From positions 2,462,262 through 2,526,261 of the forward strand of contig NZ_FOBG01000001.1 in NCBI RefSeq assembly GCF_900109645.1: DNA of 64,000 nt, written 5' to 3'. This document shows positions 36,652-48,588 of this stretch, piece after piece. This stretch comes from Duganella sp. CF402. GTDB lineage: Bacteria > Pseudomonadota > Gammaproteobacteria > Burkholderiales > Burkholderiaceae_D. The notes beneath the pieces are model-generated. The model was not told where the DNA came from. It worked only from the letters and a program-made list of their open reading frames with translations, and did no database searches. Within the stretch, counting starts at the first letter, position 1. Each line of letters starts with the position of its first letter. The translations under genes and the position numbers were made by a program.

Positions 36652-37074
36652 TCAGAATACTCCAAACAGTTTCAGGGCGATCAGGGCGGTCAGCACCAGG
36701 CTGATGACCAGCACGGTGGCCGACGACTTGCGCGCCGAGTGCTTGTCCAGGCCGATGTGCAGGTCCATCACCAGGTGACGGATACCGGCGATCATGTGGT
36801 GCAGGAAGCTCCACGACAGGCCGAGGATGATCACTTTCACCAGCGGGTAGGTCACGAAACCTTCGTAGTATGCGAAAGAGATCTCGGAGCGCAGCGAATT
36901 CTGCAAGAGATACAGCACGAATGGCAGCAGCACGAACATGCCGACGCCCGAAATACGGTGCAGGATCGACACGATGGCAGCCAATGGCATGCGGTAGTTG
37001 GACAGTTCGGTAACGTGAATGTTACGGAACTCCGGCCGTTCTTTTTTAGGGGCTTCCCTTACGGCTTCTGACAT
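36652..37074 (-). CDS. sdhC: Succinate dehydrogenase cytochrome b556 subunit SdhC
   Basis: 140 residues with three membrane helices. RPEFRNIHVTELSNYRMPLA and SILHRISGVGMFVLLPFVLY give the quinone-site Ser-Ile-His-Arg region; FLHHMIAGIRHLVMDLHIG holds the heme His. First gene of sdhCDAB. The 186 bases upstream, to the GntR gene end, must hold its promoter. Confidence 0.95.
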   Translation of the reverse strand: MSEAVREAPKKERPEFRNIHVTELSNYRMPLAAIVSILHRISGVGMFVLLPFVLYLLQNSLRSEISFAYYEGFVTYPLVKVIILGLSWSFLHHMIAGIRHLVMDLHIGLDKHSARKSSATVLVISLVLTALIALKLFGVF

Positions 37075-37260
37075 AACAAGACCTCCTCAGGCTTATACAA
37101 AAATTTGGTGAGACTGCGATTTTCGCCGATTTCCACTCTCATAACCAATATCTATTGTTACATATAATAAAAATAGTGGTTGGCGACAGTCCGGGAACCT
37201 CGGCCAAGGCTACTTTCCGTAGCTCAACGTATTATCAGCGCAACAACGCGCCGGTCTCCT

Positions 37261-38046
37261 TCAATTCAACTCGTTGTGATAGTGATGGCGCTCGGTCAGA
37301 TACAGGCCGCGCCGCAGCTCGACCGCCTTGTCGCCATACGTAAACGAGACCCGCTCGGACGCCAGCAGCGGCGTGTTGGCAGGAATTTTCAGCAGCGCGG
37401 CATCGCCTTCCGAGGCCGTCACGGCGCGGATTTTTTCGGTCGCGCGGATCATGCGGGTGCCGAACTCGGATTCGAACAGACCGTACATCGGGCCCTTGTA
37501 TTCTTCCAGCCGCTCGGCGGTCAGGCCCTTGAAGGTCAGGCCCGGCAGCCACAATTCTTCCACGATGGTCGGCACGCCGTCGAACGATTGCACGCGTTTC
37601 ACGAAGATCACGGCGTCGCCGGATTTGAGGTCGAGCAGGCGCGCCACGTCGGCCGGCGCGCGCATGCGCTTGACTTCTATGAACTTACTTTCAGGGTAGT
37701 GCGGCACGCCCTCGTCCGGCATCAGGCGCAGGAACCGGAAATGGGCGCGCGCCTCATGGTGGGTGGACACGAAGGTGCCCTTCCCTTGCTTGCGCATCAC
37801 CAGGTTTTCCGCCGCCAGCTCGTCGATCGCCTTGCGCACGGTGCCCTGGCTGACCTTGAAACGGTTAGCCAGTTCCACTTCGCTGGGAATCAATTCGCCC
37901 GGCTTCCACTCGCCGGACTGCAGGCTCTGCGTGATGAGGGCCTTGATTTGCTGGTACAAAGGAGAGAAAGTAGGAGACGAGCCACCCGCGCCGCCAGCGT
38001 TAGCGGCAGCAGGATTATTGTTCGGATTGGTCGGGGTGGAACTCAT
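37261..38046 (-). CDS. GntR/HutC-family transcriptional regulator
   Basis: 261 residues from the ATG at 38046. A disordered Ser/Asn/Ala-rich N-terminus precedes a winged helix (SEVELANRFKVSQGTVRKAIDEL, KQGKGTFVS), then a UTRA ligand-binding domain (FRFLRLMPDEGVPHYPESKF, LLASERVSFTYGDKAVELRR). The gene lies between sdhC and divergent mdh, a placement conserved in Burkholderiales, so it probably controls these TCA genes. A 16-bp palindrome in the divergent region is a good candidate operator. Ligand unknown, perhaps a TCA intermediate. Confidence 0.88.
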   Translation of the reverse strand: MSSTPTNPNNNPAAANAGGAGGSSPTFSPLYQQIKALITQSLQSGEWKPGELIPSEVELANRFKVSQGTVRKAIDELAAENLVMRKQGKGTFVSTHHEARAHFRFLRLMPDEGVPHYPESKFIEVKRMRAPADVARLLDLKSGDAVIFVKRVQSFDGVPTIVEELWLPGLTFKGLTAERLEEYKGPMYGLFESEFGTRMIRATEKIRAVTASEGDAALLKIPANTPLLASERVSFTYGDKAVELRRGLYLTERHHYHNELN

Positions 38047-38105
38047 AGGCCAAGATTTCACCACAAAAGACAGGTGCCGTCCAGAAAAAATGCCAATAAC
38101 TGATC

Positions 38106-38121
38106 TGTCTTATATAAGACA
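38106..38121. promoter_or_regulatory. Perfect 16-bp palindrome, candidate GntR operator
   Basis: TGTCTTATATAAGACA is perfectly symmetrical. It lies in the divergent region between the gntR-type gene and mdh, 10 bases above the mdh -35 box. A further ATCTGTC/GACAGAT inverted pair (38103-38109 and 38134-38140) surrounds it. GntR dimers typically bind such sites. Confidence 0.6.
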
Positions 38122-38131
38122 TAAGATAGAA

Positions 38132-38160
38132 TTGACAGATAGTGGCGGCAGGCCTACACT
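38132..38160 (+). promoter_or_regulatory. Sigma-70 promoter of mdh
   Basis: TTGACA (38132-38137), 17-base spacer, TACACT (38155-38160). The -35 is a full match to consensus. The transcript would begin about 115 bases before mdh. Confidence 0.7.
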
Positions 38161-38283
38161 CCCGAGGCGCCGCTTAGAGATACATGATTATAAGCGCTGC
38201 ATTTTGCAGTATCATTACGCTTTCCCGGACCGGCCGCCGGTCCTGCTTCACGAACGATTCACTTCCCACTTTGGAGATTCATC

Positions 38284-39273
38284 ATGGCTAAAACCCCACT
38301 GCGTGTTGCTGTCACCGGCGCCGCCGGCCAAATCGGCTACGCTCTGCTGTTCCGTATCGCCAACGGCGACATGCTCGGCAAAGACCAACCAGTTATCCTG
38401 CAACTGCTGGAAATCGCCGACGAAAAAGCACAGAAAGCGCTGAAGGGCGTGATGATGGAAATCGACGATTGCGCGTTCCCGCTGCTGACCGAGATGACCG
38501 CCCACTCCGACCCGCTGACCGCATTCAAGGACGTCGACTACGCCGTTCTGGTTGGCGCCCGTCCACGCGGCCCAGGCATGGAACGTAAAGACCTGCTGGA
38601 AGCCAATGCCCAGATCTTCACCGCCCAAGGCAAAGCACTGGACGCCGTCGCTTCGCGCAATGTGAAAGTTCTGGTGGTCGGCAACCCAGCCAACACCAAC
38701 GCCTACATCGCCATGAAATCGGCTCCTTCGCTGCCAGCGAAGAACTTCACCGCCATGCTGCGCCTGGACCACAACCGCGCCCTGTCGCAAGTGGCTGCCA
38801 AGACCGGCACCCAGGTGAAAGACATCGAGAAGCTGACCGTGTGGGGCAACCACTCGCCAACCATGTACGCCGACTACCGCTTCGCTACCGTGAACGGCAA
38901 AAACGTCAAGGACCTGATCAACGACCAGGAATGGAACGCTAACGTGTTCCTGCCAACCGTTGGCAAGCGCGGCGCAGCGATCATCGAAGCGCGCGGCCTG
39001 TCGTCGGCTGCTTCGGCCGCCAACGCAGCGATCGACCACGTGCATGACTGGCACGTCGGCACCAACGGCAAGTGGACCACGATGGGCGTGCCATCGGATG
39101 GTTCGTACGGCATCCCTGAAGGCATTGTGTTCGGCTTCCCGGTGACCACCGAAAACGGCGAATACAAAATCGTTCAAGGCCTGGAAATCGACGCCTTCTC
39201 GCAAGAGCGCATCAACCTGACCCTGAAAGAACTGACCGAAGAGCGCGAAGGCGTCAAGCACCTGCTGCCATAA
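38284..39273 (+). CDS. mdh: Malate dehydrogenase
   Basis: 329 residues, NAD-dependent type of the cytosolic/Burkholderiales group. NAD-binding is [19 protein letters not shown]. The substrate-binding Arg lies in [15 protein letters not shown] and the catalytic His in [13 protein letters not shown] good ribosome site (GGAG) precedes the ATG. It leads the plus-strand run mdh, CoA-ester lyase, MliC-like, acnA. Confidence 0.97.
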   Translation: MAKTPLRVAVTGAAGQIGYALLFRIANGDMLGKDQPVILQLLEIADEKAQKALKGVMMEIDDCAFPLLTEMTAHSDPLTAFKDVDYAVLVGARPRGPGMERKDLLEANAQIFTAQGKALDAVASRNVKVLVVGNPANTNAYIAMKSAPSLPAKNFTAMLRLDHNRALSQVAAKTGTQVKDIEKLTVWGNHSPTMYADYRFATVNGKNVKDLINDQEWNANVFLPTVGKRGAAIIEARGLSSAASAANAAIDHVHDWHVGTNGKWTTMGVPSDGSYGIPEGIVFGFPVTTENGEYKIVQGLEIDAFSQERINLTLKELTEEREGVKHLLP

Positions 39274-39372
39274 TTCTTCCGTCCGCAAGTGGAACCGGTT
39301 AAACCACCGATCCGCCGCACCCGCCGCGCTGCCGAGAGCAGCGCGGTATCTGCTTCACCTGATCCTACCTGC

Positions 39373-40365
39373 ATGCATCCATCCGAGGTTTTATTCCAGG
39401 GTAACCGCCAGCCCTTGCTGCTGCCCGCCTGTGATCACTACGCCGGCTCCGAAAAGCTGATGCGCAAGTCGATCGCCCTGCAACAAGAACTTGGCCCCCT
39501 GTTCGACATCACCCTCGATTGCGAAGACGGCGCCAGCGCCGGCAACGAGGAGGCCCACGCCAAGCTCATCGTCGAGCTGCTCAATTCCGAAGACAATAAG
39601 TTCAACCGCATCGGCGCCCGTGTGCACGATGTGGAAAGCCCGTTCTTTGCGCGCGACGTTGAAATCATCTGCACCGCCGCCCAGCGCCTGGCCTACATCA
39701 TGGTGCCGAAGGCCCACAGCGTGGCCGAAGTCGAGAAGGCCATCAAACTGATCAACACCCACGCCGCCAAGGCCGGCCGCAAGGACTTGCCGGTGCACGT
39801 GCTGATAGAAACCCACGGCGCGCTGCGCGAAGCCTACGCGATTGCCGCCCTGCCCCAGGTGCAGAGCCTGTCGTTCGGCATCATGGATTTCGTCTCCTCG
39901 CACTACGGCGCGATTCCCGGCGCCGCCATGCGCACGCCGGGCCAGTTCACCCATCCGCTGGTGACGCGCGCCAAGCTGGAAATCGCCGCCGCCTGCCACG
40001 CGCACGGCAAGGTGCCGTCGCATAATGTGACCACCGAAATCAAGGACACCGCCGTGGCAGCGAATGATGCCCAGCGCGCCGCCGCCGAATTCGGCTTCAC
40101 GCGCATGTGGAGCATCCACCCGAACCAGATCAAGCCGATCATCAAGACCTTCACGCCGCGTTTGTCCGAGGTCAGCGAGGCGGCCGCCATCTTGCACGAA
40201 GCCGCAGCCGTGCAATGGGGCCCAATTGCCCAAAATGGCCGATTGCACGATCGCGCCAGCTACAGATACTATTGGACCGTTTTGCAGCGCGCCAAACTGG
40301 CCGGGCTGACTCTGCCCGAGTCGGTCGCCCCGCTGTTCAACGGCAGCACCACCGATCACCCATAG
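39373..40365 (+). CDS. HpcH/HpaI aldolase / citrate lyase family CoA-ester lyase
   Basis: 330 residues from the ATG at 39373 (MHPSEVLFQG), the usual start of the family; a GTG at 39289 gives 28 extra unconserved residues. TIM-barrel features: FDITLDCEDGASAGNEEAH with acidic metal ligands, RIGARVHDVESPFF, and HVLIETHGALREAYAIAAL. Members cleave malyl-CoA, methylmalyl-CoA or related esters. Adjacent mdh and acnA point to a TCA-linked role, but substrate is not provable here. An alternative is a (3S)-malyl-CoA thioesterase. Confidence 0.85.
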   Translation: MHPSEVLFQGNRQPLLLPACDHYAGSEKLMRKSIALQQELGPLFDITLDCEDGASAGNEEAHAKLIVELLNSEDNKFNRIGARVHDVESPFFARDVEIICTAAQRLAYIMVPKAHSVAEVEKAIKLINTHAAKAGRKDLPVHVLIETHGALREAYAIAALPQVQSLSFGIMDFVSSHYGAIPGAAMRTPGQFTHPLVTRAKLEIAAACHAHGKVPSHNVTTEIKDTAVAANDAQRAAAEFGFTRMWSIHPNQIKPIIKTFTPRLSEVSEAAAILHEAAAVQWGPIAQNGRLHDRASYRYYWTVLQRAKLAGLTLPESVAPLFNGSTTDHP

Positions 40366-40376
40366 GAAGCACAAAG

Positions 40377-40886
40377 ATGTCCATCTCCAAATTGTTCATG
40401 GCCTGCAGCCTCGCGCTGGCCTCGCTGACGCTGGCCGCCGGCGCTCACGCTGAAACTGACACCACCAAGAAAGTGGTGAAGAAAGCCGCAGCAAAAACCA
40501 CCAAGAAAGCCGCCAAGCCGGTAGAGCCGAAAGCACCGGATGAAGAAGCCGACGAGCCGTCCATCACCGATTCCGCCGTCACCGAGTTCGACTGCGAACT
40601 GGGCAACAAGATCACCATCTACGCCAACACCAACGACGAAGCGCACATCGCGCTGCGCTGGAAGAAGCGCCTGCACCGCCTGACCCGCGTCGGCACCACC
40701 ACCGGCGCCAACCGTTTCGAGAACAAGCTGTACGGCCTGATCTGGATCGGCATTCCGGCCAAGGGCATGCTGCTCGATTCCAAGCAAAACCGCCAGCTGG
40801 CCAACGAGTGCCGCAATGCCGAACAATTGAAACCGGTATCGACCGCTGCGACCGAACCATCCAGCACCAAGATCACGATCCAGTAA
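40377..40886 (+). CDS. Exported MliC-like (C-type lysozyme inhibitor) protein
   Basis: 169 residues. Signal peptide at 1-23 ([17 protein letters not shown]). A Lys/Ala-rich linker ([17 protein letters not shown]) is followed by a domain with [16 protein letters not shown], a [10 protein letters not shown] segment and [15 protein letters not shown], ending with a second Cys. This is the Cys-x-x-G...SGARY...W-x-G pattern of MliC/PliC lysozyme inhibitors, seen by eye. Lacks the lipobox of MliC, so it is probably periplasmic like PliC. Starts 11 bases after the lyase gene. Confidence 0.65.
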   Translation: MSISKLFMACSLALASLTLAAGAHAETDTTKKVVKKAAAKTTKKAAKPVEPKAPDEEADEPSITDSAVTEFDCELGNKITIYANTNDEAHIALRWKKRLHRLTRVGTTTGANRFENKLYGLIWIGIPAKGMLLDSKQNRQLANECRNAEQLKPVSTAATEPSSTKITIQ

Positions 40887-40933
40887 GCACGCTTCACTTT
40901 AACAATAGACGATACCCACCCGAAGGAGAGGTC

Positions 40934-43642
<2,709 letters not shown>

Positions 43643-43664
43643 GCTTTAAGCTCTTCGCTCTATG

Positions 43665-43686
43665 AAAGCCGGGTTCGCCCGGCTTT
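43665..43686 (+). terminator. Rho-independent terminator after acnA
   Basis: AAAGCCGGG (43665-43673), loop TTCG, CCCGGCTTT (43678-43686), then T to 43690. Confidence 0.92.
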
Positions 43687-43763
43687 TTTTATGCACGTTT
43701 GCCGAATCATCTACAATAGGGCCATAATCCGTTTTATTCACCTTTATAGAGACTCTCCGCGCG

Positions 43764-45026
43764 ATGCGTCGTTCAAAACAAGCCTCATCCAATAAGTTGT
43801 CCGCCGAGAGCCAGCGCCTCGCCACCTATGCCCAGGCAGTCGGGCAGGCGGCCAGTCGTATCGAAGAACGTGCATGGGAACACACTCTCGATGCACAGCT
43901 CCAGAAACTCCTGAAAACCGGTCACCAGGACTCCATCGACGCCACCCTCAACGCGCTGTTCAAGGAAGACCTGAACGCGTACGACGTGCTGATGGACAGC
44001 GTGGAAGCGGTCAGCGAATCGGGCAGCTTCAACGTCGACACCGCCGATGGCGTCAGCAAGCCGTATGACGTGCTGCTGGTGGCTGCGCCTATCCTGGCGT
44101 GGACCCGCTTTGCGATTGCTTCGGGCGCGATTCCGTCCGATATCCTGCAAACCCTGTCGGCGCATTTCTCCGCCCACCTGCTGGCCGATGGCACGCAGCT
44201 GGCCATGTCCCCTACCCTGTTCTCGATCGACCAGCTGCCGCGCAGCCACGTCGAGACTTACGGCAAGGTGCACAAGCTGGCGCAAGCCGCCATCAAGGGC
44301 AGCACGCTGAAGGCCGACACCAAGGTGCCTGAAACCGCGCCCTTCCTGGCCGACACTCGCTACCTGCTGGTGGCCGTGGTGGCGCCGGCCGGGGCGCCCC
44401 TGTTCCGCTGGCAAATGGCCGAGCATCAAGCCAACTTCGCCGCCGAGCGCGCATCCGCGCTGGAACAATGGCGCACGCAAGCCACGCCAACCGTCAACCG
44501 CCTGCTGCCGGGTTGCGGCGTCGAACTGCTGCTGCCGGAGGCCTACTACATGGCCTGCCGCGAAGCCGACAAGCAGATTCGCCCGGTCTCGATCCGCGCA
44601 GCAGTGCACTACCTGACGCATACGCTGATGGTGGAACCGTCCGAACTGCGCGCCGTGATTGCCGGCTTTGGCGAAGAGAATGCCGATGGCCAGATCGACG
44701 AATACCGCGTGGCCTTCACACAGCGTTCGTCGCCGGATGTGATCTATGGCGTGGTGTGGCCGCTGTACGGCCAGGAAGATGAGGACGGCACGCCGCCTGA
44801 AGGTCCGGGCGCGCTCAATGCGCTGCAAAAGCCGATGACGCCGGTAGAAGACATCACCGCGCACCTGAACGCGGCAGGCATCACGCAGATCAAGAAGCAC
44901 AGTGAGCGCTACGTGATGGAGTTCTGCGACGACTGCGGCGCCCCGCTGTTCGCCGACCCGCAAGGCGAACTGGCCCACGCCGAAATGCCGGAAGACACCC
45001 CGGCCGGCACGGAGCACTTCCACTAA
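43764..45026 (+). CDS. DUF2863 family protein
   Basis: 420 residues, cytoplasmic. The N-terminus (MRRSKQASSNKLSAESQRLA) and WEHTLDAQLQKLLKTGHQDS match the DUF2863 family of Burkholderiales. Near the C-terminus CDDCGAPLFADPQGELAHAE looks like a small metal-binding knuckle. Function unknown. It stands alone, between two terminators. Confidence 0.82.
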   Translation: MRRSKQASSNKLSAESQRLATYAQAVGQAASRIEERAWEHTLDAQLQKLLKTGHQDSIDATLNALFKEDLNAYDVLMDSVEAVSESGSFNVDTADGVSKPYDVLLVAAPILAWTRFAIASGAIPSDILQTLSAHFSAHLLADGTQLAMSPTLFSIDQLPRSHVETYGKVHKLAQAAIKGSTLKADTKVPETAPFLADTRYLLVAVVAPAGAPLFRWQMAEHQANFAAERASALEQWRTQATPTVNRLLPGCGVELLLPEAYYMACREADKQIRPVSIRAAVHYLTHTLMVEPSELRAVIAGFGEENADGQIDEYRVAFTQRSSPDVIYGVVWPLYGQEDEDGTPPEGPGALNALQKPMTPVEDITAHLNAAGITQIKKHSERYVMEFCDDCGAPLFADPQGELAHAEMPEDTPAGTEHFH

Positions 45027-45028
45027 CG

Positions 45029-45052
45029 ATAAAGCCCCTTACGGGGCTTTAT
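45029..45052. terminator. Terminator after the DUF2863 gene
   Basis: ATAAAGCCCC (45029-45038), loop TTAC, GGGGCTTTAT (45043-45052), then TTTT. The right arm covers the stop codon of the convergent small membrane-protein gene, so the hairpin probably serves both strands. Confidence 0.85.
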
Positions 45053-45351
45053 TTTTGCAGCGGCGGAATGTTGATGATGATCGTCGCCGGCAGTTGCGGC
45101 TGCGGAAGCGCTTGTGCCGGTTGCGACGCTGGCTGCGCCTGCACCACCACCGGAGCGGCCGGCTGAGGCGGCTTGATCAACTGCGCCAGCGCCGCAGCCA
45201 AGCCGCCAAAGCCGATGAACAGACCAATCATGCTGCCGACCATCCACTTGTGTATGTCAGCGCGCAACGCTTCCACGTCCGCCTTGGTTGCCAGGGTGGG
45301 CACTATCGCATCGAAGCGCGCTTCAAGCGCTATCTGCCGGTCGCTGTCCAT
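45049..45351 (-). CDS. Small single-pass membrane protein, hypothetical
   Basis: 100 residues. N-terminal helical segment (LATKADVEALRADIHKWMVG), one membrane helix (SMIGLFIGFGGLAAALAQLI), then a Pro/Gln/Ala-rich tail ending in TIIINIPPLQK. Similar short coiled-coil membrane proteins accompany phage or toxin genes elsewhere, but nothing of that kind is adjacent. Function unknown. Lies 28 bases after the CYTH gene. Confidence 0.6.
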   Translation of the reverse strand: MDSDRQIALEARFDAIVPTLATKADVEALRADIHKWMVGSMIGLFIGFGGLAAALAQLIKPPQPAAPVVVQAQPASQPAQALPQPQLPATIIINIPPLQK

Positions 45352-45379
45352 TCATACAGCTTAGGACAATCAGGCTGCT

Positions 45380-45844
45380 TTACCAAGTGGCGTACGGACG
45401 CTTAATCAGGTTGGAATTGAGGTAGCGCAAATCGCTGGTGACTTCCTCGCCGATCCAGTCCGGCTTGTCGAACTGCTGGTCTTCCGACTGCAATTCAATC
45501 TCAGCCACAACGAGGCCGGCGTTCACGCCGAGGAACTCATCCACTTCCCACACATTGCCCGCAAACGTGATGCGGCGGCGATACTTCTCGATCAAAGGCT
45601 GCTCGCACAAACCGTCGAGCAGCTCGGCCGCCTCGGCGACGGGGATCTCGTATTCCCACTCGCCGCGCGTGGCACCCTTGTTGGCGCCCTTGATCGTCAT
45701 CACCGCCCGCTCACCCTCGATGCGCACGCGCACCACGCGCTCCTTGTGCGACGACAGGTAGCCCTGCTTGAAGAACACCGGCTCTCCAAGCCTCATCCAG
45801 CCATCGCCGCGCAACAGGAACTTGCGTTCGATTTCAACGCCCAT
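45380..45844 (-). CDS. CYTH-domain protein (adenylate cyclase class IV / triphosphatase fold)
   Basis: 154 residues. The signature ExExK is at residues 4-8 (VEIERKFLL), followed by alternating charged strands (RVVRVRIEGERAVMTIKG, VNAGLVVAEIELQSED) that line the triphosphate tunnel. In bacteria this single-domain form is usually an inorganic triphosphatase. Follows the M14 gene by 2 bases, so translation is coupled. Confidence 0.87.
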   Translation of the reverse strand: MGVEIERKFLLRGDGWMRLGEPVFFKQGYLSSHKERVVRVRIEGERAVMTIKGANKGATRGEWEYEIPVAEAAELLDGLCEQPLIEKYRRRITFAGNVWEVDEFLGVNAGLVVAEIELQSEDQQFDKPDWIGEEVTSDLRYLNSNLIKRPYATW

Positions 45845-45846
45845 GA

Positions 45847-46974
45847 TCAGTAGTCGTTCAGCGACAGCAGGATAGGCTGCAGGATCGCAGCGCCCAGCGC
45901 CGCACTACGCGCGCCGTTCCAGCCGACGTGTGGATCCGGCAGATCAGCGTTGTCCTTGAACGGCATCTCCAGCGTCAGCGCCAGGCAGCCGAAGTGGTGG
46001 CCGACGTACTTGGAGGCCAGCGTCAGCATGTCTTCCTTGTACTTGCTGGCCGCGTAGCCCACCTTGTCCTGGAAGTCCGGCGAAGCGTTCTTGTAGCGAT
46101 CAATGAAAGCCTGCTGCTTGGCGCGGCGCTCGTCGCTGAAGTTTTCCAGCATCTCGTTACCGGCCACGAAGTTGTAAGGCAGCGCTTCATCGCCGTGAAT
46201 GTCGAAGAACATGTCGATGCCGGTTTCGTGCATCTTCTGCTTCACGTACAGCACTTCCGGGCTGCGCTCGACCGATGGCGTCATCCACTCGCGATTCAGA
46301 TTGGCGCCGGCCGCGTTGGTGCGCAGGTTGCCGCGCACCGAGCCGTCCGGATTCATGTTCGGCACGATGTAGAACACGCAGCGCTGCAGCAGCTTGCGCG
46401 CGATCGGATTGGCGTCGTCCAGCAGCGAATCGATCAGGCCTTCGATGAACCATTCGGCCATCGATTCGCCCGGGTGCTGGCGTGCGATGAACCAGATTTT
46501 CTTTTCCGCTTCCGGCTTGCCGATGACGACCACGTTCATGTCGCGGCCATCGATGGTGCTGCCCAGGTCCTGCACGCTGGCCAGCGGATGCTCGCCCACT
46601 TCGCCCAGCAGGCGCAGATGGCGCTCGAACGAATACGGCTCGAAGTAGGCGTAGTAAATGCTGTCGGTATCAGGGGTATGCTTGATCGTCATGACCTCGC
46701 CATCAAAGGTGGTCGGCACGCGGAACCAGTTCTCGGTGTCGTAGCTGGCGACTGCCTGGTAGTCCTCGTAACCCTTGGCGTAGGTGGCCGAGCCGGCGTT
46801 CAGGAAGCGCATGTTCAGCTTCTGGCCGCGCGCGCCCTGCACGCGGAAGTGGAACCACTGATGAATATCAGCGTGCGAATCCTTGCGCAGGTTCAGTTCA
46901 ATGGTGGCTGCACTATCGGCGCGCAGCACTTCGATAGCGCCTGAGTCGAAGTTTTGGCTGATTTTGATGGTCAT
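45847..46974 (-). CDS. M14 family zinc carboxypeptidase (cytosolic CCP/Nna1-like)
   Basis: 375 residues without signal peptide. An N-terminal beta-sandwich typical of cytosolic carboxypeptidases (residues 1-125) precedes the catalytic domain: RQHPGESMAEWF (His167, Glu170), NPDGSVRGNLRTN, AGANLNREW, FFDIHGDE (His260) and LALTLEMPFK (catalytic Glu336). Such bacterial enzymes resemble eukaryotic AGBL/CCP6 deglutamylases; the bacterial substrate is unknown. In an operon with the CYTH gene. Confidence 0.88.
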   Translation of the reverse strand: MTIKISQNFDSGAIEVLRADSAATIELNLRKDSHADIHQWFHFRVQGARGQKLNMRFLNAGSATYAKGYEDYQAVASYDTENWFRVPTTFDGEVMTIKHTPDTDSIYYAYFEPYSFERHLRLLGEVGEHPLASVQDLGSTIDGRDMNVVVIGKPEAEKKIWFIARQHPGESMAEWFIEGLIDSLLDDANPIARKLLQRCVFYIVPNMNPDGSVRGNLRTNAAGANLNREWMTPSVERSPEVLYVKQKMHETGIDMFFDIHGDEALPYNFVAGNEMLENFSDERRAKQQAFIDRYKNASPDFQDKVGYAASKYKEDMLTLASKYVGHHFGCLALTLEMPFKDNADLPDPHVGWNGARSAALGAAILQPILLSLNDY

Positions 46975-47007
46975 GTTAATCCAATATTAAGTGAATTCTT
47001 ATGACCG

Positions 47008-48501
47008 TTATTTTACCAGCATGCTCCCTTCGCGTTTGTAGCGGGCGTGCCATGACAAGGCCTTCTCCAGCACGTGCGGCGTCTGGCCGCCGCCCTGCTT
47101 CGCCTCTTCGAAATAGGCGCGCAGCTGCGGACGATAATCCGGGTGGGCGCAATTCTCGATGATGAGCGGGGCGCGCTCGCGTGGCGCCAGCCCGCGCAGG
47201 TCGGCCAGGCCCCACTCGGACACCACCACATCCACGTCATGCTCGGTATGGTCGACGTGGGCCACGAACGGCACCACGCTGGAAATCGCGCCATCCTTGG
47301 CCACCGATTTGCTGACGAAGATCGACAACTGGCCGTTGCGCGCAAAGTCGCCCGAGCCGCCGATGCCGTTCATCATGTGGGTGCCGCCGACGTGGGTTGA
47401 ATTCACGTTGCCGTAGATGTCGAATTCCAGCGCCGTATTCAGCGCGATGATGCCGAGACGGCGCACCACTTCCGGATGATTGCTGATCTCCTGCGGCCGC
47501 AGCACGATGCGCTCGCGGTACTGCTCAAGGTTGTTGATGAACTTCTCATGCATGGCCGCCGACAGCGTGATCGACGACGCCGACGCCATCGACAGCTGGC
47601 CCGAATCCAGCAGCTCGATCGCGCTATCCTGCAACACTTCCGAATACATGGTCATGTTGCGGAACGGCGAATCGATCAGGCCATGCAGCACCGCGTTGGC
47701 GATGGTGCCGATGCCCGCCTGCAGTGGCCGCAGCGACGCATCCATGCGCCCTGCTTTTACCTCGCCTTCGAGGAACTTGATGACGTGGTGCGCAATCGCG
47801 TCGGTCTCGTCGTCCGGCGGCAGCGCGTTGGACGGGCTGTCTGGGCTATCGGTAATTACGATGGCGGCGATACGGTCCGGGTGCACGGGGATCGACGTCC
47901 AGCCCATGCGTTGCCACGGCGTGAGCAGTGGAATCGCGCCGCGATGCGGGCGCTTGCCAGGAATGTAGATATCGTGGAATCCTTCCAGCGCCAGCGGCGC
48001 GCTCAGGTTGATCTCGACGATCACCTTGTCGGCCTGCTGCGCGAAGTTGGCCGTATTCCCGACCGACATGGTGGGAATGATGCCGCCATCAGGCGTAATC
48101 GCCACCGCCTCGATCACCGCGATATCGATGGCTTTCAGATCGCCGGAGCGCAGCTGTTCGGCAGTCTCCGACAAATGCTGGTCGATGAACATCACCTCAC
48201 CCGAATTGATCTTGCGGCGCAACGCGGCATCGGCCTGGAACGGCATGCGGCGCGCGACCACGCCGGCGTTGGCCATCAAGCCATCGCTGTCGTTTCCGAG
48301 CGAAGCGCCGGTCAGCAAAGTGAGATGCAAAGGCGACTGGCGCGAACGTTCAACCAGCGCTAACGGCAACGCCTTGGCGTCTCCGGCTCTGGTAAAGCCG
48401 CTCATACCCACGGTCATGCCGTCCTTGAATAAAAGCGCGGCTTGTTCGGCGCTCATCACCTTGTCCATAAGCGCCGGGCGGCGGATGCGATCTTCGTACA
48501 T
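47008..48501 (-). CDS. Acetyl-CoA hydrolase/transferase family protein (succinyl-CoA:carboxylate CoA-transferase type)
   Basis: 497 residues from the ATG at 48501, with GGAGAA 7 bases upstream; a longer frame starting at 48516 overlaps this ribosome site. Class I CoA-transferase features: FKDGMTVGMSGFTRAGDAKA, LEFDIYGNVNSTHVGGTHMM with the catalytic Glu in the first part, and NGIGGSGDFARNGQLSIFVS. Likely moves CoA between succinyl-, propionyl- or acetyl-CoA and acetate. The divergent LysR gene 87 bases away probably controls it. Confidence 0.88.
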   Translation of the reverse strand: MYEDRIRRPALMDKVMSAEQAALLFKDGMTVGMSGFTRAGDAKALPLALVERSRQSPLHLTLLTGASLGNDSDGLMANAGVVARRMPFQADAALRRKINSGEVMFIDQHLSETAEQLRSGDLKAIDIAVIEAVAITPDGGIIPTMSVGNTANFAQQADKVIVEINLSAPLALEGFHDIYIPGKRPHRGAIPLLTPWQRMGWTSIPVHPDRIAAIVITDSPDSPSNALPPDDETDAIAHHVIKFLEGEVKAGRMDASLRPLQAGIGTIANAVLHGLIDSPFRNMTMYSEVLQDSAIELLDSGQLSMASASSITLSAAMHEKFINNLEQYRERIVLRPQEISNHPEVVRRLGIIALNTALEFDIYGNVNSTHVGGTHMMNGIGGSGDFARNGQLSIFVSKSVAKDGAISSVVPFVAHVDHTEHDVDVVVSEWGLADLRGLAPRERAPLIIENCAHPDYRPQLRAYFEEAKQGGGQTPHVLEKALSWHARYKREGSMLVK

Positions 48502-48540
48502 GATTGTTCTCCTCATTCTTTGATCCAGTATAGAATCTGA

Positions 48541-48568
48541 GGGAAGTCGATTTATGACTTAAATTCCC
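48541..48568. promoter_or_regulatory. Inverted repeats in the CoA-transferase / LysR divergent region
   Basis: GGGAA (48541-48545) with TTCCC (48564-48568), and inside it AAGTC (48544-48548) with GACTT (48556-48560). Symmetric and placed between the divergent starts, so a possible LysR binding site. The T-N11-A core is not exact. Confidence 0.3.
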
Positions 48569-48588
48569 AACTTCCAGTCGTATTTTTC

